Below are positions 1 to 14,238 of a DNA stretch of 64,000 nt, piece by piece. The translations under genes and the position numbers were made by a program. Below the pieces are notes generated by a model. It made no database searches. It was not told the origin of the DNA and saw only the letters and a list, made by a program, of their open reading frames with translations. The stretch spans positions 2,121,488 through 2,185,487 of the forward strand of contig OZ004585.1 of NCBI GenBank assembly GCA_963924555.1, in the 5' to 3' direction. Source of the stretch: Crambe crambe. Taxonomy: Eukaryota; Porifera; Demospongiae; Poecilosclerida; Crambeidae. Positions within the stretch are counted from its first letter, which is position 1. Each line of letters opens with the position of its first letter.

Positions 1-350
1 TAGTTTTGCTGATAGTTAATGTGCAACCTTTCAAAGCTCCAGTTGCTCATTACTCGAAGATCAATGCCACTTTTTTCTCACTCCTTCTCTTTATATACAT
101 TGTTATATGTGGTTGGGATGTAGCAAGTATCAAAGTACGATACCTTCTTCATTTTTTCTACATACTTTTGATTTTTTCTGCTATCATTCCTCTTCTCTAC
201 ACATTGCTATTGATTCTCCACTGGATCTACTCACACAGTGGATTAAAATTGAGGCTTGCTACTATGATCAGATTCAGGAGAAGAGGCTACAACTTGATAA
301 ATAGAAGTGGAGAGGAATTGTGTGACTCCACAGCTCATGTACGTACTTGA
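1..350 (+). CDS. C-terminal end of tandem multi-pass receptor family member, cut by window edge
   Basis: The reading frame is already open at base 3 and stops at TGA 348-350. It encodes the last ~115 residues of the receptor family described at 6434-8257. Visible are the conserved loop NVQPFKAPVAHYSKINATFF, the last two hydrophobic segments and a basic tail (RFRRRGYNLI). The tail ends in STAHVRT, as in the copy at 2064-3763, and lacks the longer HDHHSSGSLATFSQ type of tail. The missing 5' part lies outside the window, so it cannot be said whether the gene is intact. Function is unknown; a plasma-membrane receptor or channel-like role is inferred from topology only. Confidence 0.8.
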   Translation, partial: VLLIVNVQPFKAPVAHYSKINATFFSLLLFIYIVICGWDVASIKVRYLLHFFYILLIFSAIIPLLYTLLLILHWIYSHSGLKLRLATMIRFRRRGYNLINRSGEELCDSTAHVRT

Positions 351-2063
351 ATATCATAGCTAATTTGGCCACATTTACGTAATTATAGTGTGTACAAGGC
401 TTTCTTCAGTAGATAATAATTATGTTGCTAGCCAATAATTTTTTTAAAATTCCTATTATCAATATTGTCACTATTGATAATTATGGTGATGTGACTGCAA
501 GATATACGGTCAAGGTGGGGGGAAGGGGCTGAGGGGGGATATTCTCTCTGAGTTCTGTGGACTAGAATGATACTAACATTTTTTATTAAATTTAATATGC
601 TTTGATTAAGCTATTTTATAAAAATAATATCTCCCAAGATAAACAGGACTTTCACAGTGTCATAGTTAATACGTACATGCGTACGTGCTTCTTTCCCTTA
701 TGATTCCTGGCATCCTGCTGCTCCTGCATCTATGTAGATCTTGCTGTCCATCAATGTTTGAGTATTGATTGGGCCACCCTATGTAAAGTAGCTGCCATGG
801 ACCTACGTATATATGGACCATGCCTTATTGCATGTGTGGTCTCATTTGGGAGCTGGAACACGTTTATATACGTAGACTTGCACTGTTTGGAATGGATAAC
901 TAAGATAATGTACTTTTTGGAGATCTAGCAAATAGTAAACATAGCAACTCAAAGTGAATCATGTGCTCTCACAACACAAAGAGAAGTCTAATAACCATTT
1001 TGATATACATAAAGCTTGTACTTATTTAGAGAAGCTATAGAAAATTATAATCAAGAGACGATTAAATTTTGTGAATAGTGTGATATCATAACACAAAGAG
1101 AAATCTATAGTCAACATAGCTATTATACGTAGTCAAGATGCAATTTTGAAAATAAGCTTTGTTAAACATGCACTGCAGCATTATATGCACACTGAATTGT
1201 CCCAATACACATGCTATATGTACGTAGGTGTGCAGTATATGCACTAATTATCCCTAGCTAGCTACTGCACAGTAGCTATTCTGTGATAGGGAGGTCCCAG
1301 GCGAGGGGATCTTCTCTGAGTTATGTGAGGATAATATAATACCTATACTGTTTTAAGCTTAGCTAATCTTATCAAAATTAATGTGCTTTGATGGAGATAA
1401 TTGGTCTATAAAATTAACATAATGTACTTGACTTGTACTTGGTACTTTCATGGTCTCAGTACTTCACTTCTACGTACATGGATATTTTCACAGTTTAACT
1501 TCTACGTACCTGTTTCACATTCTGTACTTGACCTCTACCTGGTACTTTCACAGTCTGTGACTTCTACCTGGTACTTTCACAGTCTGTGACTTCTATCTGG
1601 TACTTTCACAGTCTGTTTCCTACCTGGTGAGTTCCCTTCTTGAAGGAACACTCTTGTAATTGCTGCTCCTGCAGCTAGTGATCTTACTGTTCTCAGTCTT
1701 AATTGACATACGTATTCGAAGCCTCCAGCTAGCTGGAATACGCACGTATGTATGTAAATGCCTTTTGGATCATGGATAACAAAAATGATGTATCTTTTGG
1801 TATGAATTGTGCTATCATAACACAAAGAGAAGTGTAATCACCATTTGATATACAGTAGCTTATCAAGAGGATCGAAATTGTCAACATTATTAATTGAAAG
1901 AGAATTTCATGAATAATGTGTTATCATAACATGAAGAGAAGTATATAAAGCTCACTTTCTAGAAATAGTCAACATTGCTATAATAGTCAAGAAGTAAAAT
2001 GCTATAGAAGTTTGAAAGAAGAACTAGCTATTACTACATATCATAATTAACTAGCTATCTGTC
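351..2063. other. AT-rich spacer with duplicated receptor 5' flank
   Basis: No gene seen. An upstream motif recurs at ~975-1030 and ~1818-1870 (ACACAAAGAGAAGT followed by ATAACCATTTTGATATAC or a close variant), so the 5' flank of the next receptor copy appears to be duplicated. A short minisatellite is listed separately. Confidence 0.5.
1424..1627. repeat. Degenerate ~30-bp tandem repeat
   Basis: Five to seven imperfect units of about 29-31 bp carry the core CTACCTGGTACTTTCACAGT. The last three units (about 1530-1615) are nearly identical. Confidence 0.7.
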
Positions 2064-3763
2064 ATGTACGTGGTACTATTGTTACTTGGTTATATGGTTG
2101 CAACTGCATTCCCAAAAGATACATACAGTGACCACAGTCAGAATTGTTCTGATAAATCAGAATTCAATATTCGACAGAATGCTTATGGAGGTGGTTTCTT
2201 GTCCAATGACTCTGGAATGGAGTGTCCTCCAGGACTCTTTTGTAACAATAGAACATGTACGTAAGTGTGCTCACTATCATTATCCTTATGACATCATCAA
2301 GTGTGATGAAGAAAAGGACACTTCTGTCATCTTGGATTGCTACTGTGCCACATTCGATGACAGCAAGAATATAACTCAAGTTGGTGCATGCATATATAAT
2401 TGTAATAATAATAAGAATGGTGTTGATAATGTGTATAACTCACTTACACAAAATGACTCTATAATGACATGCTCATCATTCAACAGAGCTGGAACACTAT
2501 GTGGAAGATGTCTGCCTGAACACTATCCTTTGGCATACTCTTTCAATTTGACTTGTCCACATGTTGGCTGGAACTGGGGTAGGTACATCATGGCAGCTTA
2601 TCTCCCACTGACACTATTCTGCTTCTTTGTTTTATTCTTCCAAATCAATGCTGCTACAAGTCACTTGCATCCAGTCATCTGGTTAAGTCAGTCTCTCTCA
2701 GCGCCAGCTTTGCCTCGAATGCTGTTCTTACATAATACTTTGCATAAACATATTGCAAAGATAGTATTGTCACTTTATGGAATATGGAACTTTGATTTCT
2801 TTAGGCCTTTTTACTCAGATATCTGTCTTGGAATAGGTTTTCTCCCCACCCTAGCTTTGGACTGTGATTGCTGTGTACCCTCTCCTCCTCATGGCTATCA
2901 CTTACCTACTCGTAAACCTGTATGATAAGAACTATAGATTCATTATTGCTGTGTGGAAGCCATTTCGAGCATTATGTGTCAAATTTCTCAGTGTGACATT
3001 TGACTTACTTGTCCCAACACAAATATACGAACTCCATCAAGATTGCTACAACTACACTTTTGGACTGTACTATTCAGGGGACATTGAATACTTTGGCAAA
3101 GAACATCTCCCCTATGCCATCCTGGCCATAATCACATCTACAGTCTTCGTTATCATACCAGTCACTGTTCTTGCTCTCTATCCTTTTGCTTTCTTCCAAA
3201 AGTTCCTGAATTGCATTCCTGTTCGCTGGCACATCTTGCACACGTTTATGGACTCTTTTCAAGGTGTTTATAAAGATGGGACAGAACCAGGCACTAGAGA
3301 TTGTCGATGGTTTGTAGCGGTCTTCTTCTTGGTAAAAGTGATTTGTCTCTTGGTTTATGCTTTTGCTCACAATGACATCTTCTTTTATCTTACTGCTATC
3401 ATTTTCTTGCTTCTAGTTTTACTGATAGTTAATGTGCAACCTTTCAAAGCTCCAGTTGCTCATTACTCAAAGATCAATGCCACTTTTTTCTCACTCCTTA
3501 TCTTTATATACATAGTTATATGTGGTTGGGATGTAGCAGGTATCAAAGTTCAATACCTTCTTCATTTTTTATATATACTTTCGATTTTTTCTGCTATCAT
3601 TCCTCTTGTCTACACATTGTTGATATTTCTCTACTGGATCTATTCACACAGCGGATTGAAATTGAGGCTTGCTAATATGATCGGATTCAGGAGAAGAAGC
3701 TACAACTTGACAAATAGAAGTGGAGAGGAATTGTGTGACTCCACAGCTCATGTACGTACTTGA
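2064..3763 (+). pseudogene. Tandem receptor family copy A, broken
   Basis: The start is ATG 2064 (MYVVLLLLGYMVATA, signal peptide). It matches the intact copy at 6434-8257 end to end but has four lesions. A 4-bp insertion (TACGTA context, ~2260) shifts the frame just after the NNRTC motif. A 9-bp in-frame deletion near 2553 removes one of the paired ectodomain Cys residues. A 2-bp deletion near 2863 shifts the frame again in the third hydrophobic segment. A 75-bp in-frame deletion near 2974 removes the KKNFDVRTSMIDSC region. The 3' half (2864-3763) is open and ends in STAHVRT like the copy at 1-350. Unless the indels are assembly errors, no full-length protein can be made. Confidence 0.85.
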
Positions 3764-4095
3764 AATTCTTGAATATCATTAAGCATAGCTAATTTGGCCA
3801 CATTTACATTTTTTAGTGTGTACATGATCATGTGATTCTGCGTGCACATGCATGATTACTTGGCTTATTCTGCCGTTCTGCTGTTTCAGCTTCCATTGAT
3901 TCCTTGGTTTCATGGTTCCAGATGCAATCTCTAAGTTGATTAGTGTAATCAAAAACACACACTATCATAAATTACTTAGCTATATCACATATTCTATTAT
4001 GGTACAAGGGAACACAAAGAATGTTAAGTATATGCATGCTCTTTGGCATGTGCTCCTTATCTTGCACATGAATCGTGTCATGACTTGCTGGTTCC

Positions 4096-4320
4096 ATAGA
4101 TACTGCTGGTTCCATTATTCCATGGGTCTCATAGGTTGGATGCGTTCTATGGGTTCCACTGGTTCTGTAGGTTCTGCTGCTTCCACTCCACATGTCCTGA
4201 CTAGCACTACAGCTACCAGCTATTTCAACTTCCCCCGTCTTCAAAACCACTTGTTCGAAAGTTGTTCCAGGCCCATAGGGGCTGGTTTCACTCTACATGT
4301 TGATGATTAAATACAACATG
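4096..4320 (+). repeat. Partial copy of the receptor upstream block
   Basis: GGTTCCA-rich imperfect repeats lead into CCACTCCACATGTCCT, AACTTCCC and a TACATGTTGATGATTAAATAC segment. The same order is seen at 15226-15480, 48418-48640, 52643-52850 and 57289-57510. Confidence 0.65.
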
Positions 4321-4419
4321 CAGCCATGATTAGCTATGTTTGTATGATAACGAAAATATGCACTTAGGTTACATTTATGTAACATACTCAACTGAAACCA
4401 AAGCTTAGCCAAACTACGT

Positions 4420-4492
4420 GCTAACTATTCCTACTTCACTCCCTGTATACTTCATCTTGGCCTATTATGGGAGTGAAGTAGGAATAGTTAGC
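4420..4492. repeat. 24-bp perfect inverted repeat
   Basis: The arms at 4420-4443 and 4469-4492 are exact reverse complements (arm contains CTACTTCACTCCC), with a 25-bp spacer. One arm recurs near 59871 next to the same GGTGATGGGTA segment, which suggests a dispersed element. Confidence 0.75.
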
Positions 4493-4604
4493 TTATAGTT
4501 TGATAATATTGGTGATGGGTAAAGGGTTACTTGACTGAAATTCACTTACTTGTTGCTGAACTTTTTTGAACTGCTCACAGCCATCCTTTTTATTTAGAAT
4601 TCTT

Positions 4605-4806
4605 TTACTCATTATGTATTATGACTGCAGCATTATATCATCCAAGCCTGACATGATCAGCTGCAGTCAAAGTACATAATCTAGCTAGATTTTGGGGCGG
4701 TTTGATAATGATGCTGCAGTCATAATACATATTGATTTTGGGGCTACACATGGCTTTTGATATGATGCTGCAGTCATAGTTCAGCTAAATTTTGGGGCCA
4801 TTAGCT
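4605..4806. repeat. Imperfect ~65-bp repeats with ATGATGCTGCAGTCAT core
   Basis: Three to four diverged units pair a CTGCAGTCA core with ATTTTGGGGC. They are non-coding. Confidence 0.55.
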
Positions 4807-4899
4807 AGTTAGCTCTTTGTTATTAATAGTTCTTTTTGGGGTTCGATAAATGAGTGACTATGGCATAACAGGCATAACACAAAGGGTTCCATCAGCTTC

Positions 4900-5280
4900 A
4901 CATTCTTTGATTTCATTGGTTCCTCTGGTTTCATGAATCTGCTTGTTCCATGGGTTCATATGAGTTTCCGTAGCTGTTTCCATGGGCTTCATAAGTTCTG
5001 GTTGGATGTGTTTTATGGGTTTCACTAGTTTCATGAATTCCATGGGTTCTACAGGTTCTGTAGGTTCTTCTATTTCCATGTATGGGTCTCACTGATTGTT
5101 CACTGGTACCAAGCCTGGTTCCATTAGTTTTATAATAGTAACCCATGGAATTGGTATAGAGCCAGTAGAACAAAACCCATGCATGGAACTAGTGGTACTA
5201 GCTCGGTGGAACCTGTGGAACCCATGGAACCAGTGAAACCCATGGAACCAGTGGAACCAGTGGCTATACGTAGGTGGGCA
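4900..5280. repeat. GGTTCCA / TGGAACC degenerate repeat in both orientations
   Basis: About 4900-5085 carries GGTTCCA-type 12-mers and 5160-5275 carries the reverse complement (CCCATGGAACCAGTGGAACC type), forming a loose inverted pair. Related tracts lie at 47745-47925 and 55075-55385 and inside each receptor upstream block. Confidence 0.65.
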
Positions 5281-6289
5281 CATTTCACTGTAACATGAAA
5301 GTTTATTGCATACTGGTATTTTGTCCCAATACACGCACTGTTTTTGTTTTTGGTGTGTGTATTGCAGTGTGCAGTACACACTTTCATGTTTACAGATATA
5401 TATGTTGATGAATGATGATGCCTACTTGCAGTTAAGATCAAAGTACTGAGCAACTGCTCTATATACATGAACCAACACATATTACGTACCTAGGATGTAG
5501 TAAGGGCAATATCAGGAAACCAATACATTTCCATCGTAGGCTTTATGCCTCACCCTTGTGCTGTACAGGATACATATATTGCCTTCACCCTCGGGCGTCA
5601 GGTGATATATCCCTTGTAGGCTATTACATACAGCCATAATTATGTTCGTATAATAATAAGAAAAATTTAATATGTGACGGTCCATGGGCATAGAGGTAAA
5701 TTTTGGTAAATGATTTATTTAGTGCAATCAACCTTGAAAAAGGGTAATGCATAGCAACCATGTACATGCTATTTACAAACGATTGCTGTACTTCCTGTTT
5801 GGTTATGTAAAATAGGAAATGAGTGAGTTCATAAATGGAAAATAAAATTACTCTTTAGGATTATTAGAACATGTTCTCTTTGTGTGTCCAGGTCTGTGGC
5901 AGTTACTGCAGGTATGTAACTAATCTTTTTTACGAGGTTTTTCACTTCTGTCAGCCAAACTGGATGCGTTTTTTTCCAAATCAGATGATTGGCAAGAAAT
6001 TTCATTAGCTGCATTTCCTGGTTTTGGCACTGAGGGTTTGGAACATATAAAATCACCTGCTAGTGTTGAATTACGATGGACAAATATTTTCATAGAGGTA
6101 CCACTGACACTGTGGACTAAGACCAGGAACTGTGGACACAACTACGTTTTTTTTATTTTTTAAACTGCTTATGAGAAGTGTAAGGGAGTCTATCAAAGAT
6201 GAACTCACCACTTGTGCCCTAGACCTTTAACTAAGAATTGAATTTTAAGTCTTATTTTTATTTTTCCACATATGCAGTTTCGTAAATGT

Positions 6290-6433
6290 AACATATACTG
6301 AAACCAAAGCTTAGTTGCTGTAATAATAACTATTAATAGTCCAAATGTCTAGCAACATACATTTAGAAAATCATTGGCTAAGTGAGAACACGAAGAGAAA
6401 TCTGTAATTTGCCATTACTTATAGCTAGCTCTC
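6290..6433 (+). promoter_or_regulatory. Proximal upstream leader of receptor copy B
   Basis: This contains CTGAAACCAAAGCTTAG at ~6298 and ends in AGCTCTCATGTACATGGC, where the ATG lies. The same GAAACCAAAG word sits ~130-150 bp before the start of the copies at 15665, 48836, 53057 and 57690, which is why it is proposed as core promoter or 5' UTR. There is no experimental support. Confidence 0.4.
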
Positions 6434-8257
6434 ATGTACATGGCTATATTATTGTTACTTGGTTATATGGTTGCTGTTGCATACACAGAAGACTACAGTC
6501 AAAGTTGTTCTGATAAATCAGAATTGAATATTCAACAAAATGTTTACCATGATGGCTTCTTTCCCAATGACTCTGGAATGGAGTGTCCTCCAGGACTCTT
6601 TTGTAACAACAGGACATGTAAGTGTGCTCACTATCATTATCCTTATGACAGCATCAAGTGTGATGAAGAAAAGGGCACTTCTGCTATTTTGGATTGCTAC
6701 TGTGCCACATTTGATGACAACAAGACTGTAACTCAAGTTGGTGCATGCATGTTTAACTGTAATAAGAATATGAGTGGTGGTGATAATGTGTATGACTCCC
6801 TTACACAGAATAACTCGATAATAACATGCTTGTCATTCAACAGAGCTGGAGCACTATGTGGAAGATGTCTGCCTGAACACTATCCCTTGGCATACTCTTT
6901 TAACTTGACTTGTATCAAATGTCCACATGTTGGCTGGAACTGGTGTAGGTACATCATGGCTGCCTATCTCCCACTGACACTATTCTGCTTCTTTGTTTTA
7001 TTCTTTGAAATCAATGCTGTTACTAGTCACTTGCATCCAGTCATCTGGTGCAGTCAGGCTATTTCAATGTCAGTTATGTCACGAATGCTGTTCTTACATA
7101 CAGGTTTGCAAAAGCACCCTATATATATGATAATCATAAAGATAACATTTACACTTTATGGAATATGGAACTTTGATTTCTTTAGGGCATTTTACTCTGA
7201 TATCTGTCTTGGAACTGGTTTTCTCCCTACCCTAGCTTTGGACTATGTCATTGCTGTGTACCCTCTCCTCCTCATGGCTATCACCCATCATCTTGTAAAA
7301 TTGTATGACAAGAACTACAGAGTCATCGTTATCATGTGGAAGCCATTTCGAGCATTATTTTCCCTTTTCAAGAAAAACTTTGATGTTCGAACGTCCATGA
7401 TTGACTCATGCGTTACTTTCTTTTATTTATCAAGTGTCAAATTTCTCAGTGTGACATTTGACTTACTTGTCCCAACACCAGTATACGAACTCCACCAGGA
7501 TGGCTACAACTACACTTTTGGACTGTACTATTCAGGGGACATTGAATACTTTGGCAAAGAACATCTCCCCTATGCTATCTTGGCCATAATTGTGTCAATA
7601 GTCTTTGTTGTCTTACCACTCACTGTTCTTGCTCTTTATCCTTTTCCTTTCTTCCAGAAATTCCTGAATTGCATTCCTGTTCGCTGGCACATCTTACACA
7701 CCTTTATGGATGCCTTTCAAGGTGTCTATAAAGATGGGACTGAACCAGGCACTAGAGATTGTCGATGGTTTACAGCTGTCTTCTTCTTGGTACGAGTGAT
7801 CGGTTTTGTGGTTTATGCTTTTGCTCACAATATCATCTTCTTCTATCTTGCTGCTGTCATTCTCTTACTTCTAGTTTTGCTGATAGTTAACGTGCAACCT
7901 TTCAAAGCTCCAGTTGCTCATTACTCAAAGATCAATGCCACTTTTTTCTCACTCCTTATCTTTATGTACATTGTTATATGTGGTTTGGATGAAGCACGTA
8001 TCAAAGTACACCAATTCGTTCATGTTTTCTATGTGCTTTTTATTATTGCTGTTATCATTCCTCTTCTCTACACATTGCTAATGATTCTCTACTGGATCTA
8101 CTCACATAGTGGATTAGGATCGATGCTTGCTAGTAGGATCAGATCCAGGAGAAGGGGCTACGAGTTGATAAATGGAAATGAAGAGGAATCATGTGACTCT
8201 ATGGCTCATGCACATGATCATCATTCAAGTGGTAGTTTGGCAACATTTTCACAATAA
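6434..8257 (+). CDS. Intact Cys-rich multi-pass membrane receptor-like protein (copy B, 607 aa)
   Basis: Single-exon reading frame of 607 residues. Residues 1-17 are a signal peptide (ILLLLGYMVAVA). Residues 18-171 form an ectodomain with about 16 Cys, N-glycosylation sites and the motifs ECPPGLFCNNRTCKC and FNRAGALCGRC. About nine hydrophobic segments follow (~172-194, 229-249, 262-289, 323-343, 380-406, 447-466, 467-486, 502-516, 530-556), with loops YSGDIEYFGKEHLPYA and FMDAFQGVYKDGTEPGTRDC. The tail is basic, then His- and Ser-rich. From memory, the FNRxGxLCGxC plus FxDAxxxxYKD pattern belongs to a large uncharacterised invertebrate membrane family expanded in sponges and cnidarians; this was not searched. 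Start ATG 6434 (MYMA) is conserved among copies. Ligand and function are unknown; cell-surface recognition is an inference from ectodomain and topology. Confidence 0.85.
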   Translation: MYMAILLLLGYMVAVAYTEDYSQSCSDKSELNIQQNVYHDGFFPNDSGMECPPGLFCNNRTCKCAHYHYPYDSIKCDEEKGTSAILDCYCATFDDNKTVTQVGACMFNCNKNMSGGDNVYDSLTQNNSIITCLSFNRAGALCGRCLPEHYPLAYSFNLTCIKCPHVGWNWCRYIMAAYLPLTLFCFFVLFFEINAVTSHLHPVIWCSQAISMSVMSRMLFLHTGLQKHPIYMIIIKITFTLYGIWNFDFFRAFYSDICLGTGFLPTLALDYVIAVYPLLLMAITHHLVKLYDKNYRVIVIMWKPFRALFSLFKKNFDVRTSMIDSCVTFFYLSSVKFLSVTFDLLVPTPVYELHQDGYNYTFGLYYSGDIEYFGKEHLPYAILAIIVSIVFVVLPLTVLALYPFPFFQKFLNCIPVRWHILHTFMDAFQGVYKDGTEPGTRDCRWFTAVFFLVRVIGFVVYAFAHNIIFFYLAAVILLLLVLLIVNVQPFKAPVAHYSKINATFFSLLIFMYIVICGLDEARIKVHQFVHVFYVLFIIAVIIPLLYTLLMILYWIYSHSGLGSMLASRIRSRRRGYELINGNEEESCDSMAHAHDHHSSGSLATFSQ

Positions 8258-8534
8258 AGGAATTGTGTGTGTACTAATTAAACTTTATTCAGTAGATGAT
8301 AGTGAGTTACTTCTATAGATAAAGCATTTACGTGAGATTTCTGGTTGATTTAGTACACTGCAGCCTGGGGGGAATCAGTTTTGATTTTAGGCTGTGTGAG
8401 TTAGTGGGGAACTTAATATGTTTCGGCTTAGGCTTTGGGGAAATCAGTGATTAAATAACTAAACACCTTTTATAGAGCACACAAAGGAAGTTTACCGCTC
8501 TCCAAATAACTGTGTAATAATTATCGCTAGCTAG

Positions 8535-8761
8535 CTACCTACGATTGCCGCCAGTGAAAGAAGGTGCACATTGTGTTGGATAAGTAAAGATTAAGGAAAG
8601 TACGTAGAAGAAGATGAAAGGCAAAATCCATACTGCAACTGTAGTGATGCCTAACACAACAGCCATTTCAACAAGTCTTCTAATCTTGCCTTTGATATTG
8701 TTGTTCCTTCGTTAATACTGGTGGTCAATGAGGAAGTAGAACTCTCATTTTTCAGAGACAT
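8535..8761 (-). pseudogene. Relic resembling exon 1 of the neighbouring 7TM receptor
   Basis: Read on the minus strand from CAT at 8759-8761, a hydrophilic start (MSLKNESSTSS) is followed, after a frame change, by RRLVEMAVVLGITTVAVWIL and PFIFFYVLS. This parallels exon 1 of the gene at 10350: a hydrophilic N-terminus, then LEIIGLCIAVTLVWG and LPFILFYFPK. A stop lies just upstream in the membrane-segment frame and a TAG ends it at 8535-8537. It is best read as a decayed inverted paralogue of that first exon. The similarity is short, so chance is possible. Confidence 0.4.
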
Positions 8762-8967
8762 GGTTGATCTCATAGTAGTCAGTTGTTGTTTTTTTTCGAT
8801 AACAGCTGTTACACATGCTAAATGAAGAATAGTCTAGCTAGTGAAGCTTTGCACATGCACATATCCGCTGTAGTTAATAGCGCATACGTATCTGTTTTAA
8901 CTTCTGCATTACAAAATTATTTGTGGACGTGGTGAATGGTTACATCACAGCTTGTTTCATAAGAGAA

Positions 8968-9158
8968 CAGTGAAACCTCCAAACAAGGGGACTCCGAAAA
9001 GCAGCCAAACTCTCCAAAATACCCAAACTGAATGGAATGAAATTACCTTTCCTATTATGCTATATTAGATAATAATATAACCTCCAAGAAGGGCCAACCT
9101 TTCTACAAAGGTCAAAAAAACCTGTCCTGAACTTTGCTTTTGTTGAGAGGTTCCACTG
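8968..9158. mobile_element. Short pogo-like element (CAGTGRAACCTC ends)
   Basis: The left end is CAGTGAAACCTCC and the right end GAGGTTCCACTG, with TA directly after the right end. Length is 191 bp with no coding capacity. Siblings at 12802-13013, 27298-27460 and 31599 onward share the ends. Confidence 0.65.
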
Positions 9159-9340
9159 TACAAACTGTTCTAAAATTTTCAGTGGCAGAGATACTTGGGG
9201 CTGATGGCATGTTAAACAATATTTCGCTATCGTATTTCCATGCACATTTTATCCTAGCTGCTACATGTTATGAGAAAGTTGAAGCAAATCAATAAATTGC
9301 TGCCACCTAAAATCCATAATCGCACCACCCCTTCCCTGGC

Positions 9341-9426
9341 CTGGCATTTCTGAAAATCAATTCTTTGTGATTGTTTTCTTCACTGGCATTTCTGCAAATC
9401 AATACTTTGTGATTACTTTCTTCATG
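9341..9426. repeat. 42-bp tandem duplication
   Basis: Two adjacent near-identical units each begin CTGGCATTTCTG and contain CTTTGTGATT, ending in TTTTCTTCA or ACTTTCTTCA. Confidence 0.7.
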
Positions 9427-9977
9427 AATAAGTTGTGAGAGTCCACACCAAGGTTCTCTCAGACCCAGCCTGCATGGTAGGAAAGCCCACCATTCAGCTT
9501 CCTTCACTTGCTGGCAAGCTCGATTCATCCTGCATGTGTCTCATACATTCACACATTCAAGAGAGGCTGTGTGGGTTTGCTGGACACAGGACACTGTCAC
9601 TACAGGGTATTAAATGAGCCTAAAAAACATAGTGAAGGAATCTATAACTTTTATATTTTCTGCATTATTTACTAAGAGTACTTTGCTTGTCATATTTTCT
9701 GAAACGGTAAGTTCCCTGGTCCCGAAACCTGTTCTGTACTCTGTAGTAGGCTCTAGTTGGCTGGATATTTATTCACAGTAGCTTTTGTTGAGTCCAAGTG
9801 GGTGAACTGGAGTTTCACCGTTGTATGTAGTTTTTGTATACATACGTATGTGGTGTCTGTGTCATCCCTATACTGCACTCTCTGATGTGAGATCAGAATA
9901 TTGGTTATTCCAATGGTTGTGTTGAACTCTTTTTAAATCAGACCCATCCCCATGTGGTATTGGAATTGTTTTAAGCT

Positions 9978-10250
9978 AGCTACATGAATAATTAGTGGGA
10001 GGATGAATACCATGCACATAACTTTATTATTATAGTGACTTCAATTTTATACTTCATTACTCACTGGCTGTTGTATAATTAGTGGAGAATGAACACCATG
10101 TATCTTTAGCAACACTATAGCTCTCTGTAATAGTAAACACATTTCCCAGTAATCCATACTATATTGACGGTGATAATTACAAACCTATGCGTAAATCAAT
10201 CACTGAATAATTAGTGGAGAATGAACACCACATATCTTTAGCAACTCTGA
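9978..10250. repeat. Direct repeats 5' of the 7TM gene
   Basis: Three copies of ATAATTAGTGG(G)AGAATGAA followed by ACCA and, in two, TATCTTTAGCAAC lie at ~9986, ~10077 and ~10206. Matching copies lie 3' of the same gene at 13785-13920. Confidence 0.65.
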
Positions 10251-10349
10251 ATGATTGCAATGGATTTCCCATGTCTATAAATTACATGTAGACAGCCACT
10301 GCATGCATATACGTAACTGACAAGCTTTTTCAGTAGAAGTAAAAAAAAA

Positions 10350-13563
<3,214 letters not shown>

Positions 13564-14238
13564 GCCCCTGAGGTCTAATTTATCCAGTGATTACACATCC
13601 ACATAAGTCAAAGAATGTTGGGAGTCCTATATGGATTGAACTATACACATTCTATTACACAATTAATTACACATTCTAATTAGCTACTTACAGTAGCTAA
13701 TATCTCAGTATCGTAATAATTATGTTATATCTTTAATATCTGCTTATGTTTTCTTTTTTGCATATCTGCTTATGGCTTAATATTAGTGGGAGAATGAATA
13801 CAATTTCATAGTTCATTACTCTGGCTGTTTCTAGCTAATTGGTGGGAGAATGAACACAACATATCTTTAGCAACTCTATATCTCTTTGTATAATTGGTGG
13901 ATGCTTAGCTACTTACTTTATAGTGAATAACTTCCCAGATCAGTCACATTTAGTTGTGCATTCATTTCTGCATCTTGTGTACGTAAGTTTCACAAGAATC
14001 CCAGAAAGGAGTATCTATCTGTTCAATAAAGGGAAGTATACGTACAGAGCTATGTCAGAGTCTAGTCTGCATGGATAGTCATTTCTCCCATGAGAGTGTG
14101 TCAGTACGTGGGTTTAAGTTAAAGTCTATTTGCATTCACCTTGCCCCTTGATCATTCATTATAGCAGAGAGAGTAGATAATCAGCTCTCTTTTCTGGTAG
14201 AATGTCAGTGCCTAATTAATATGCACACATTAACAAGG
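13564..14238. other. 3' flank of the 7TM gene
   Basis: This holds direct repeats of the AATTGGTGGGAGAATGAACA type (about 13785, 13840 and 13900) matching those 5' of the gene, plus a third copy of the intron-6 inverted-repeat arm (14136-14165). No gene seen. Confidence 0.5.

Larger units (their letters stand above)
3764..6433. other. Spacer with split and duplicated receptor upstream block
   Basis: No convincing gene. About 4080-4400 matches the block found upstream of other receptor copies, including GAAACCAAAGCTTAG at ~4393. The same motif recurs at ~6300 directly before the next gene, so ~1.9 kb separates two copies of the proximal motif. A minus-strand open stretch (5829-6141) with no recognisable domain is not called. 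Confidence 0.5.
8258..10349. other. Spacer between receptor copy B and the seven-exon 7TM gene
   Basis: This holds a minus-strand exon relic (8535-8761), a short pogo-like element (8968-9158), a 42-bp tandem duplication (9341-9426) and three AATTAGTGG-type direct repeats (9978-10250). No further gene is seen. Confidence 0.5.

Noticed and set aside
2255-2990. Reading the frame breaks of receptor copy A as introns
   Set aside because: The intact copies are continuous over these points, and the changes are 2-, 4- and 75-bp indels without usable GT/AG pairs.
5829-6141. Minus-strand 75-codon open frames before receptor copy B
   Set aside because: No recognisable domain, the two frames overlap each other, and the region is a duplicated receptor upstream spacer.
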